Assembly: GCF_014218805.1 (NCBI RefSeq)
Contig: NZ_JACJUV010000001.1
Span: 1,748,501-1,812,500 of the forward strand
DNA length: 64,000 nt
Origin: Teredinibacter franksiae
GTDB taxonomy: Bacteria; Pseudomonadota; Gammaproteobacteria; Pseudomonadales; Cellvibrionaceae
Reading direction: 5' to 3'
Shown here: positions 8,780 to 16,604 of the stretch, in pieces
Position numbering within the stretch: the first letter of the stretch is position 1
How the letters are laid out: every line of letters starts with the position of its first letter
Position numbers and translations under genes: made by a program
The notes under the pieces: model-generated
Seen by the model: only the letters and a program-made list of their open reading frames with translations
Databases searched by the model: none
Told to the model about the DNA's origin: nothing

Positions 8780-9234
8780 TACCCGAACGCACCCCTCAGT
8801 TATCGGTATAATGTTGATAAAACTGTGCCTACCCCAAAATAATAGCCTTCACGCGGATAAAAGCAATTAGGTATAGGGAAGACAGACTCTAAGCCAAGAA
8901 CAATAACTATTGGTTATTATGCGCACGCAAAAAACCGAAATAAGGGAATATACAAAGCTTGAATCTCAACAAGTTAGTATAATAACGCTGCAAAAAAACA
9001 CTATAAAACAAGAAGGCTTAAACCGCCACATGAGCTCTTCTATCCAACCTACAGCTCACTGGCAGAACCAAGCATTAGATTACTTTTATCATCGTATAAA
9101 CTCATAGACATCGCGCATAATTATCGCTGCTAATTTAATCAATAAGCACGGTATACGCCCCTCACCGTATTGCCTCACGCCCTTACAATTCTCTTTGAGT
9201 CAAACCCCGAATATGGAAGATTTATTGCGGTTGT
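8780..9234. other. gene-poor stretch upstream of the GGDEF gene
   Basis: Apart from a weak 65-residue plus-strand frame at 8910-9107 with no ribosome site or recognisable motif, nothing coding is supported here. The region must include the GGDEF gene's promoter on the minus strand. Confidence 0.4.
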
Positions 9235-9381
9235 TTATTTGCGTCGACCTCTGTTTGTCTGGGGGAGGCACTGAAACGCCACATTCATACCTATTTTCAT
9301 AAAGTGGTCATGCGGGCCGCTGCCTATTTTAATATAACCAGCATTCTCATAGCAGATTTATTTTTGACGATTGCTATCCAT
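9235..9381 (-). pseudogene. decayed cold-shock-domain gene
   Basis: Read on the minus strand, this stretch encodes a degraded copy of a protein like the one at 6987-7235. One frame begins IAIVKN, matching IATVKK of the intact gene. After a one-base shift and an in-frame stop, the next frame reads YENAGYIKIGSGPHDHF and MKIGMNVAFQCLP, matching KNFGYIENGGGPDILV and LKVGVNVEFECHP. It then stops early. No usable start remains. The level of divergence says this is an old paralogue, not a recent duplication. The alignment was made by eye. Confidence 0.65.
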
Positions 9382-9542
9382 TCAGTATTTTTCTATCCCT
9401 ACGGCTTCGGAGTTAATGATTGAGGTAAAGGCCACTGGATAATGAATTGGCTAGCTTGCATTACGGTCAGTGTTGTATGACTATACAAAAACAATTTTAC
9501 CCTCACAGCTCTCTTTACAGACGCTAGTCATAAAATATTCAG

Positions 9543-11447
9543 CTACAGGCTCTCGCGCTCAGCTTTAAGCGTATCCTCCAAAATGCCTACCTCATCTTTA
9601 GAAATAGAAGAGGTAGTCATTAGCGGGTTAAAGGAAAATGTTTTTTGGTAGCTGACGGTAGTTGGGGCCGCTTTTGTAAAGATACGCCAACTTAAACTGA
9701 TGCTACTTACTTTATGACGTGCATGCTGATCGACGCCACCAAAATCGTAATCTGCCTCAATTCGGTCATATACCGGTGACCGACCTATTGCCGTAGCAAT
9801 ATGTTTAATATTAGCCTCGAAAGGCATCATATGAGTATTGGCATCACGGGTACCCACCACCAGATTGGTTCCATTTGTAGCTCCACCAAGTGACGATGCC
9901 CTTACATGTAGCCACTCCCATTTTTTTGTATCCCAACCGGCAATATTGCTTAGCATGGCATAGGCCGTAGCGTTAGTTTTTCCCATATTTGCCGCCTGAC
10001 CGCCGTCGCGACTTTTTCGGGTTGGTGTTCCTTTATAGGGAATCCTGAGCGAAGGCGACAGGCCTCGCCGAATGCCATCTTTCTCCAGCTCTGCGAGTGC
10101 GCCCGTTTTTTCTCGCGGAGACAGATCGTAATTGTCTGCTCGCCCCCATATAACGGGTTTCGAAGCAAATTCAGGTAAGCTTTTAGACCGCCTCTTGTAT
10201 ATGGTTCGTCCCCCAAGCCAAGTGTCGTCGGCAACATAGCCTTTGGCATAATTGTTTATGGTCTCGATTTGATTCGCCCGGCCCTTTGCCGAGAAACCTC
10301 CGCCAGAGGTGGGAGGAAAATATTGATTGAGTACTTTCTCAATATCAAACACAGAGCCCCACACGCTTTGCATTTTCAGCATAATTGTTTCTTTTTTGTA
10401 AGTGCGTACTGGCGAGCGCCCTCGCCTAATGTCAGCTCTTGGCGGCGATGAATCTAGACCCATGCTTGATACACGGCTTCGTTCGCGACTGCGGCCCCTT
10501 CCTCGATCCCGGCTTCGACTTCGACTTCGGCGTCGAGCAGGTGGTGAGCCCCTTTCTTCGAATAATGCGAATTCGCTTCGCGATCTGGACCGGCTGCGCC
10601 TACGAGTATCCATTTCCGCAGAATCAAAATCGTCCACTAGCGCATTGCCACGGGTTACCGCCGTATCCAGCCGAGATTCAAAATTTTCGACGTAAGCCAT
10701 ATCGTCATCATCGTCAATTTGCTCCTTAATCGCAGCTATTCGTGCGTAAAGCCCTTCGGCTAAACCGGGCCAGTTAAATCGGTGAAATCTGTAGCCAGCG
10801 AAATCACGCTGCTCGGTGATCAGTGTTTTAAAGGTGGGTGCGCTTGCATCACGGGAGGGGGTCAAATCTATATCCCTCACCAACTGATAGATTGTTCCTG
10901 TTTCAGTATTGGGGGAAGCCAACAGCCCCGCTGGCTGGGAACGGCTACCAGTAGTTAGCGCTCTATGCCCCATAATATCCGCTTCTTGCTCCAGTCCGGG
11001 GTCGTCGTTTACATTCAAGCCGGATTTCATTTGCACGCTGGCTTGAACCCGTCCCTGCATCTGCTGTACCGCATGCCAGCCTTCATGTGGCAAATGGCGT
11101 TCCTGCCCCGAGGCAAGATGAATATCGCTTCCTCGACAATACGCATGAGCACCCAGCTCGCGTGGCCTGGGAGAATTGTAATGCACGCGAACACTTGATA
11201 AATCCAACCCCGAGAGCTGCTCCAAGCCGCTTTTTAAACCGGTAGGCATACCCGTATGGTTAGTTGGCTTGCGCGAATCGGGCACAGGTTGTTGGCGGCT
11301 AGGATTGTCCGAGGGAGGGAGGAAACGGCATTGGGTGGTCGCTTCCGCATACTGAGTGGGTCGCTGTGGAAGCCGATCACCTACCAAGTTACCGTGATTC
11401 GGCTGGTCTTGCTTCTCGAGTTTTACACGATCCATTGCCACTCTCAT
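9543..11447 (-). CDS. DUF4157 (eCIS-core) polymorphic toxin with Arg/Ser-rich linker and likely nuclease tip
   Basis: A 634-residue protein. Residues 60-165 form a DUF4157 domain: SGLDLSSVRVHYNS, a degenerate protease-like HEGWH at 121-125, AVQQMQGRV, then LEQEADIMG. DUF4157 proteins are cargo of contractile injection systems or other exported toxins. Residues 280-330 are an extraordinary Arg/Ser-rich stretch (RRRSRSRSRS, RSRSRDRGRGRSRERSR). The C-terminal part at about 490-560 has WLHVRASSLGG (H514), then NGTNLVVGTRDANTHM (N528, N537, H539), which resembles His-Me-finger nucleases. Activity is inferred. No immunity gene is recognisable on either side, and no contractile injection cluster lies in the window. 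M5 is an alternative start. Confidence 0.75.
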   Translation of the reverse strand: MRVAMDRVKLEKQDQPNHGNLVGDRLPQRPTQYAEATTQCRFLPPSDNPSRQQPVPDSRKPTNHTGMPTGLKSGLEQLSGLDLSSVRVHYNSPRPRELGAHAYCRGSDIHLASGQERHLPHEGWHAVQQMQGRVQASVQMKSGLNVNDDPGLEQEADIMGHRALTTGSRSQPAGLLASPNTETGTIYQLVRDIDLTPSRDASAPTFKTLITEQRDFAGYRFHRFNWPGLAEGLYARIAAIKEQIDDDDDMAYVENFESRLDTAVTRGNALVDDFDSAEMDTRRRSRSRSRSEFALFEERGSPPARRRSRSRSRDRGRGRSRERSRVSSMGLDSSPPRADIRRGRSPVRTYKKETIMLKMQSVWGSVFDIEKVLNQYFPPTSGGGFSAKGRANQIETINNYAKGYVADDTWLGGRTIYKRRSKSLPEFASKPVIWGRADNYDLSPREKTGALAELEKDGIRRGLSPSLRIPYKGTPTRKSRDGGQAANMGKTNATAYAMLSNIAGWDTKKWEWLHVRASSLGGATNGTNLVVGTRDANTHMMPFEANIKHIATAIGRSPVYDRIEADYDFGGVDQHARHKVSSISLSWRIFTKAAPTTVSYQKTFSFNPLMTTSSISKDEVGILEDTLKAERESL

Positions 11448-11704
11448 TTTTTATTGAATATTGAATAGAGTTTTACTGATTATGCCAATATAGCTTGGTG
11501 GACGCCAATGGCAACTGAGCACACAAAACTTCGGTATTTTAGTCCGCAAATTTAATCGTGCTCGCTTGGCTGGAACTCACCGTAATCATGCATTGAAATT
11601 AACCGATGAAAACATACAAAGCATGCCCGCAAACCACAAAAACTTTTGAAACGCCGTATGCAAAACCGCTAGGTGTGGCGCAAAAGAAAGCCCTGTGTTC
11701 AACA
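11448..11704. other. spacer between the DUF4157 and DUF2130 genes
   Basis: About 257 bases. No frame with coding support, no hairpin with a T-run. If the DUF4157 protein needs an antidote, it is not obvious here. Confidence 0.4.
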
Positions 11705-13120
11705 CTAGCCCTTACCAGAAGGCTCCTGATCCTTGAGCTTTTCGAACTCAGCCGCCATTGTGGGGTTGCGCCGGGTCAACTTTTTGATGGTTACATCCTG
11801 CGCCTTATTACTTGCAAGCTGAAGGTTCCGATCCGTACCCAGCAAAGCGTCCTTTGTCTTCTGTAGGTGGTCTATGGACTTATCAATTTCAGCGATTGCT
11901 GTTTGAAAGCGCCGGGAGGCCAGATCATAGTTCTTCGCGAATGCAGTCTTGAATTTATCAAGGTCGTTTTCGAAGTTGGTTACGTCGACGCTCTGGGCCT
12001 TAGCCAAGGCAAGCTCGGTCTTGTATTCAAGCGAGTTCATGGCGGCATTCCGTAGAAGCGTAATAATGGGAATAAAAAACTGCGGCCGAACGATGTACAT
12101 TTTTGGATAGCGATGAAACACATCGATAATTCCCGTGTTGTACAGCTCACTATCGGGTTCGAGCAGGGAAACGAGCACCGCGTACTCGCACCCCTTTTCG
12201 CTACGATCCTTGTCGAGTTCTTTTAGAAAATCCTCGTTCTTTTTCTTCGTTGCGGTGCAATCATTCTCGTTCTTCATTTCGAACATAATCGAAACGATTT
12301 CGGTATCAGCCTCATCCGAATCGCGAAAGATATAGTCGCCCTTACTGCCAGCCCGTGCGTCGTTGTCCTTCTCAAAGTATGCCCGAGGAAACGCCGTTGC
12401 ACGAATACGATTGAACTCAGTCTCACAGTGCTGCTCAAGGGTTTCACCAACCATTTTTGTCGACAGCCGAGCTTTCATGTCCCGGAGGCGCTCAATGGCG
12501 TCATCGCGATCTTTGATCTGCGTTTCGTACTTATCCTTGAGCGACTTTTCAGCGAGCTGCTTCTCAAGCTCCGCTCGCTCAAGGCTACTCTTTAATGCAT
12601 CACGCTGCTTCTCGACCACGGTGACGGCATCTGTAATGGCTAGCGTCTGGGTAAGCTCTTTGGCGCTGAGCATCGCCTTTAATTCCTGTACCTGTGCATC
12701 CTTTACGGCAGCGGATTCCTGCAGTTCCCTGGAGAACTTCGCCTCGGCTAACGCGGCAGCGGCTTGCTTATCTCGCTTTGCCTGTTCCAGCTCGCTTGCC
12801 AGCGCGTCGCGGGCTTTTTCCACAGTGCTTAGAGCCTCGGTCACGGCAGCTTTCTGTGCGAACTCACCAACATCGAGCTTAGCCTTCAGCTCCTGGATTT
12901 CAGCATCCTTTGCTGCAGTAGCCTTCTGCATTTCGCTGCCAATCTTACTCTCAGCAAGTTCGACGGCATTTCGCTTGTCTTTCTCGGCCAATTCAAGCCG
13001 TTCATGCAGCTGTTGCTCAAACTCGCTGTCACGAACTTGCTTCAGAATGTCCGCGTACCCGGCTTCGTCAATCTTAAATGCTTTCCCGCAGTGCGGGCAG
13101 ATAATTTCATGCAACAACAT
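11705..13120 (-). CDS. DUF2130 coiled-coil protein
   Basis: About 471 residues. An N-terminal CPHCGKAF zinc-knuckle segment is followed by some 200 residues of Ala/Glu/Lys-rich heptads containing three imperfect repeats around VEKARDALASELEQA and VEKQRDALKSSLERA, a long coiled coil. The conserved DUF2130 block follows (GETLEQHCETEFNRIR, FPRAYFEKDNDARAGSKGDYIFRD, then MFEMKNEND). The latter includes acidic and Lys residues in a restriction-endonuclease-like order (D..EMK), so a nuclease fold is possible. Function is unknown. I chose ATG at 13120 (MLLHEIICPHCG), which has AGAAGGGG just upstream and fits the family; ATG at 13171 would add 17 residues. Confidence 0.85.
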   Translation of the reverse strand: MLLHEIICPHCGKAFKIDEAGYADILKQVRDSEFEQQLHERLELAEKDKRNAVELAESKIGSEMQKATAAKDAEIQELKAKLDVGEFAQKAAVTEALSTVEKARDALASELEQAKRDKQAAAALAEAKFSRELQESAAVKDAQVQELKAMLSAKELTQTLAITDAVTVVEKQRDALKSSLERAELEKQLAEKSLKDKYETQIKDRDDAIERLRDMKARLSTKMVGETLEQHCETEFNRIRATAFPRAYFEKDNDARAGSKGDYIFRDSDEADTEIVSIMFEMKNENDCTATKKKNEDFLKELDKDRSEKGCEYAVLVSLLEPDSELYNTGIIDVFHRYPKMYIVRPQFFIPIITLLRNAAMNSLEYKTELALAKAQSVDVTNFENDLDKFKTAFAKNYDLASRRFQTAIAEIDKSIDHLQKTKDALLGTDRNLQLASNKAQDVTIKKLTRRNPTMAAEFEKLKDQEPSGKG

Positions 13121-13343
13121 TTCCCCTTCTCGTTTGCCTAGATTGACATGGGTGCATATTACACCTTTCATCTGGCCGTTAGTTTTGCCTTTATTCCGGC
13201 TTTTACTCCCGCTCAGGCGTACCTACACAGAGCTAACCGATAACACCTTCTTGCTCAACGCCTAAGCGGGTTCAAGAATACTCCCTGTCGGCAACCCCTA
13301 CTTAACGGCCGAAGCAATAACGCCACCTATCCCTCTTGCTCCT

Positions 13344-13368
13344 GGCAGGCTCAGATTGAGGGCCTGCC
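13344..13368 (-). terminator. possible weak terminator after the SPFH gene
   Basis: GGCAGGC pairs with GCCTGCC around an 11-base loop, just past the stop of the SPFH gene on the minus strand. There is no clear T-run, so factor-independent termination is doubtful. Confidence 0.35.
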
Positions 13369-13381
13369 GGGGCTTTCCGTG

Positions 13382-14629
13382 CTATTTATTAATACTCATA
13401 TCTAACGACAAATCCTTTGCGGCTTTCACACCCATCATCTCTATTAGTGTCATAGCATTTGAACCGCCAGCACCTGGCTGAGAACCCATTTGAATCTCAG
13501 GAACCCATTTTTGTTTTTCGATGGCGGAAGCAAATCGCCCCATCACTCTCTCGTAGGTCTCCAACTTTTGCGCTAACGCCCCATCAGCTTCCATAACTAG
13601 GCGCTTATATTCACCGTCCCCTTCGCCTCTAAGCACCTGCTCTTGCTTATATTCAGCCGCCGCAAGCTTCTTTTGTTCCGCTTCAAGTTTGGCCTGCCTT
13701 GCAACCTCAACAGCCTGTTCAGCGGCAATTACAGCAACCTCTTTAGCGCGTTCAGCATCCACGATGGATTTCTCTTTCTCTACTTCCTTTTCGTATTTTG
13801 CGGTCATAACGTTAGCCTTGCCTTGCTCTTCGCTGGTTATGGCGTCCTGTTTTGCGCGCTCAGCATTCGCTATGGCGGTGATGATGGCCATGGTCGCTTC
13901 TCGTTTGGTGGCAATTTGCTGCAATGTTTTTGGCTCGAAATCCCAATCAGTAATCTGGAAACCGTTAACCGAAATACCATAATCGAAAAGATCACTGTCT
14001 AGATGAATAGGGAGTCCGTTATCACCATAACTAATTACAGGAATATTTTTATTAACCGTTTTCCCGGTACTCTCATCGAGCGTGCTAATTCTTTCTAGTT
14101 TCGTCTGAAACTTACCTTTCGATATCTGCAGCCTTGCCCACTGGGTGTATATGCTTCGCTTTTCCGCATACGCCTCTTCTGAGCTCATCAAGCCTGCGGT
14201 CAGGTTCATCCCCTCTTCGGTGATGGTTTTGATAAGTTTTTGAGCGACACCTTTGTTTGAACGGAAAGCCTTATGCAGACTTAACATTGTGGGTTCGTCG
14301 CCAGGTAATGAGAAACGAGCTTTCCCATAAACGGTGCCCGTACCGCCATCTTGATAACGAACTGAAATACCTGATTGATCAATTGAGGATGTTCCCCCTG
14401 CAGATGTTTTATCGTAATCAAATGTCAGCACGTCATTGTAGATTTCTGCAGACCCAAACCATTGCGGATATACGCCCGGTGTAAACTTCACATACAATTT
14501 TCCCGTTGGGTACTGCACAACCGTTCTTTGCCCTGCATTATTAATACCGAACGCCAAAAATAAAATCGCTAGCGCAGCAACAAAAAGAAAACCTATAACT
14601 ACAAGCTTAATGGGCACCCTATTAATCAT
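13382..14629 (-). CDS. SPFH/Band 7 domain membrane protein
   Basis: About 415 residues. An N-terminal membrane anchor (KLVVIGFLFVAALAILFLAF) is followed by a Band 7/SPFH domain (GQRTVVQYPTGKLYVKFTPG), then a long Ala/Glu/Lys-rich coiled coil (AERAKQDAITSEEQ, AERAKEVAVIAAEQAVEVAR) and a C-terminal assembly tail. This is flotillin/prohibitin-like architecture, expected to form cytoplasm-facing membrane scaffolds. I chose ATG at 14629, preceded by GGAGAGG; it overlaps the end of the upstream gene by eight bases, so translation is coupled. The obligatory small partner upstream suggests a two-protein complex, perhaps in membrane stress; that is inference. Confidence 0.85.
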   Translation of the reverse strand: MINRVPIKLVVIGFLFVAALAILFLAFGINNAGQRTVVQYPTGKLYVKFTPGVYPQWFGSAEIYNDVLTFDYDKTSAGGTSSIDQSGISVRYQDGGTGTVYGKARFSLPGDEPTMLSLHKAFRSNKGVAQKLIKTITEEGMNLTAGLMSSEEAYAEKRSIYTQWARLQISKGKFQTKLERISTLDESTGKTVNKNIPVISYGDNGLPIHLDSDLFDYGISVNGFQITDWDFEPKTLQQIATKREATMAIITAIANAERAKQDAITSEEQGKANVMTAKYEKEVEKEKSIVDAERAKEVAVIAAEQAVEVARQAKLEAEQKKLAAAEYKQEQVLRGEGDGEYKRLVMEADGALAQKLETYERVMGRFASAIEKQKWVPEIQMGSQPGAGGSNAMTLIEMMGVKAAKDLSLDMSINK

Positions 14630-14861
14630 CAGATTCCTCTCCTTTTTTAGATTCATTGTTTAATTCACTTATTGATTCAGCTACAGATTTTTGGCGTAAA
14701 TTTTCTTCCGCAATTTCTTTTTCGATATCTAACAAATCACCCTTTAAATTAACTTCGTCCAGCTCTGATTCTTTTTCGTCTCGAATCAGGTACCGCTTCA
14801 ACTGCCAAATGAATACCACAAGCAAAAATATAATCGTAATCACAACAAATATTCTTATCAT
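14622..14861 (-). CDS. small single-pass membrane protein coupled to the SPFH gene
   Basis: About 79 residues: an N-terminal transmembrane helix (IRIFVVITIIFLLVVFIWQL), then a basic stop-transfer KRYLIR and a highly charged, Glu-rich cytoplasmic coiled coil. ATG at 14861 is chosen because GGAGG lies seven bases before it; a start at 14876 would add only MVEDF. The stop overlaps the SPFH start. No family is recognised. By context it is a partner or regulator of the SPFH scaffold. Confidence 0.7.
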   Translation of the reverse strand: MIRIFVVITIIFLLVVFIWQLKRYLIRDEKESELDEVNLKGDLLDIEKEIAEENLRQKSVAESISELNNESKKGEESDD

Positions 14862-15543
14862 AAAATCCTCCACCACCCATTATCCGTATCGACCAACACA
14901 ATTCAACCACCCCTGCATCTCAAGCCCAACAACTAACTTTAACGTGCTAGGCCAACGAATGACCGACTTTTTAACATATATCATTATAACCCAGCACGCC
15001 TTTTACATTCGACTTCAACCAAATGTAGCGATTCAAACATTAAATTGGGGTCCGCCCCTTACTAGTTCAAATAAAGCCCAAAAAAGACGATTCTTTATAC
15101 ACCTATACCCGCCGTCATGTTTGACAGCACTGCTCTTATACCAAACATTAAGCCCTTCATAGCCTTGCCTTAGGTCCTCGAAACCGCTCCCGTCAACAGC
15201 AGGCTAGGACACGGGACTTCTTCAATCTGCGGATACAGGTTAACAGGCCGCGAAGCGATTGAATAACTTGATCTATCCGCAGAGTTCGTTCCGAAACACC
15301 AACTTTTCTCACTTTTCTAAAAACCCCTTCATCTTGGGTTACTAACCCGTGAACAACCCTAATAGATTGAGAACAAAACACGATTATCAACATTACGATT
15401 TGGTTTTACGGCACTACCGAACAGCATTCATTCCGAGACCTGAATTAAAATTTATTAGATTTAAGGCTACCGTACAACTCTAGCGTCGCCAAATATGCCC
15501 GCCAGTGTATAATCACTGAGCCAAGAAATATCGAGATAGCAAT
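14862..15543. other. long non-coding stretch
   Basis: About 680 bases with several short frames but none with a ribosome site, recognisable motif or convincing codon use. A 66-codon minus frame at 15193-15393 ends RRLKKSRVLACC and might be debris of something older, but I cannot identify it. Nothing else seen. Confidence 0.4.
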
Positions 15544-15954
15544 ATGATCAACGAAATTGCCGAAATGCTACGCCAACGCGCGCTGAAACCTTCTATACCG
15601 CCCGAACTACCCACCATGGACGACCTAGTAGAAGTTCAGGAGGCCATGCTTATTTCAGTACCGGCAGAACTGCGAGACTTTTTACTTAATTCCAGTTACG
15701 AAATTTTTGGTCGCCTAGAGCCCGTTACCATTGCAGACCCAAATTGTCACACCTATCTACCGGAAGTGGCTGCCGAAGTTTGGGCGCGCGGTATGCCACG
15801 TGAACTAATCCCACTGTGCCAAGACCAGTCAAATGTGTATTGTGTTGCCGAAGATGGCACCGTCTACATTTGGAATGAATCTCTTGGCGAGGAGCCTAAA
15901 GAGGTTTCGACTAATGTCTGGGAATGGGTGCGTGATGCTTGGCTGGAATCTTGA
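15544..15954 (+). CDS. SMI1/KNR4 (SUKH) family protein
   Basis: A 136-residue acidic protein with the SUKH pattern: an N-terminal amphipathic helix, IPPELPTMDDLVEVQEAM with VPAELRDFLLNSSYEIFG (a common IP..YRefL-type motif), a middle LIPLCQDQSNVYCVAEDG hairpin matching the F..D..G.y.cl core, and a C-terminal W-rich helix (VWEWVRDAW). SUKH proteins often serve as immunity proteins to nuclease toxins, but many are general regulators. There is no toxin gene beside it here, so it may be an orphan immunity protein. It is close enough (4 kb) to the DUF4157 toxin to be worth considering, though on the other strand. Confidence 0.75.
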   Translation: MINEIAEMLRQRALKPSIPPELPTMDDLVEVQEAMLISVPAELRDFLLNSSYEIFGRLEPVTIADPNCHTYLPEVAAEVWARGMPRELIPLCQDQSNVYCVAEDGTVYIWNESLGEEPKEVSTNVWEWVRDAWLES

Positions 15955-16224
15955 GCCCCTATAGGGCGACCTCACCCTCAAGATTGTAAGTTAGAAAAAG
16001 GCATACCACCTTCCCGACGCCTGCCTCGCAATCTATCGCTTACCTCACCACTCATCGCTAATGCCGTATTTCAAGGCTCATCGCCGCCCCCATCTTTCCC
16101 CCAGCAGCTCTACAATGCCGAGGGTATTTGAGGTGGGGAGCACTCGCTATGGCGCAGTGATGAGCCGGGCAGGGTGTTATCGGAAGGCGAACATGTCTTT
16201 TGGACCTACCAACGTGACAGGGGG
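15955..16224. other. non-coding stretch
   Basis: No supported gene. A short GCCC-CTATA-GGGC hairpin follows the SUKH stop without a T-run. The right end runs into the promoter at 16225. Confidence 0.35.
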
Positions 16225-16253
16225 TTGACCTCGTTTACTGTATATCCTACCAT
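16225..16253 (+). promoter_or_regulatory. sigma-70-type promoter
   Basis: TTGACC at 16225-16230 and TACCAT at 16248-16253, separated by exactly 17 bases. The spacer contains TACTGTATAT, which is a LexA-type half site (CTGT at 16238-16241). It reads into the small gene at 16289. Confidence 0.6.
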
Positions 16254-16255
16254 AA

Positions 16256-16271
16256 CTGTACATGCAGACAG
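16256..16271 (+). promoter_or_regulatory. LexA-like (SOS) box
   Basis: CTGTACATGCAGACAG matches the gammaproteobacterial LexA core CTGT-N8-ACAG exactly, although the middle is less AT-rich than the consensus. It sits directly after the -10 hexamer, where a bound repressor would cover the transcription start. With the half site at 16238-16241, this suggests DNA-damage control of the next gene. Confidence 0.55.
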
Positions 16272-16288
16272 CTTAACAGGTGAGCATC

Positions 16289-16510
16289 ATGATAAAGAAT
16301 CGTAAAGCCATCCGCCCTGGAGTTACCTTGGTAGACCCAACGGGGCGCCGGAGCTTGGTTCAAGATGTATTTGTACCCAAGAACCAGAGCGAGAAAAGCG
16401 CACACTTACCCTCGGGTTTTCGCCAATTTGGGCGAAAGATTATTGTTTTTTCCTCTGGATCTATTATGCACCTTGCTGATGCAGAGCGCCGATATTCCCT
16501 AGCCTCTTAA
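16289..16510 (+). CDS. hypothetical small protein behind an SOS-type promoter
   Basis: About 73 residues, basic and without membrane helices or Cys pairs. It starts MIKNRKAIRPGVTLVDPTG and has a central GFRQFGRKIIVF strand. I recognise no family. ATG at 16289 is chosen because an AGG lies eight bases upstream; GTG at 16280 is possible. What marks it out is the promoter: a 17-base-spaced -35/-10 pair followed by a CTGT-N8-ACAG box. If LexA really controls it, it could be a checkpoint or damage-tolerance factor; that is speculation from context alone. Confidence 0.6.
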   Translation: MIKNRKAIRPGVTLVDPTGRRSLVQDVFVPKNQSEKSAHLPSGFRQFGRKIIVFSSGSIMHLADAERRYSLAS

Positions 16511-16604
16511 TACACAGCTTAAAACAGCCTAGGGTACTGCATTGCATTGCACGACGCGTACATTCGATAGGCTAAATGAAACTGCGCTTGAGCGCGAGAG
16601 TCAT

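Noticed and set aside
8910..9107. 65-codon plus-strand frame
   Set aside because: No ribosome site, no motif, no clear codon preference; it lies in a decayed region.
12363..13265. 300-codon plus-strand frame, Ser/Ala-rich, opposite the DUF2130 gene
   Set aside because: It is the antisense image of a regular coiled-coil gene; such frames arise from Glu/Lys/Ala codon use.
15030..15070. TTAAATTGGGGTCCGCCCC element resembling REP-linked sequences
   Set aside because: Only a short partial match and a four-base palindrome; no second copy and no REP-associated transposase in the window.
15193..15393. 66-codon minus frame ending RRLKKSRVLACC, possibly transposase debris
   Set aside because: No catalytic motif, no terminal repeats, and I cannot name the family with any certainty.
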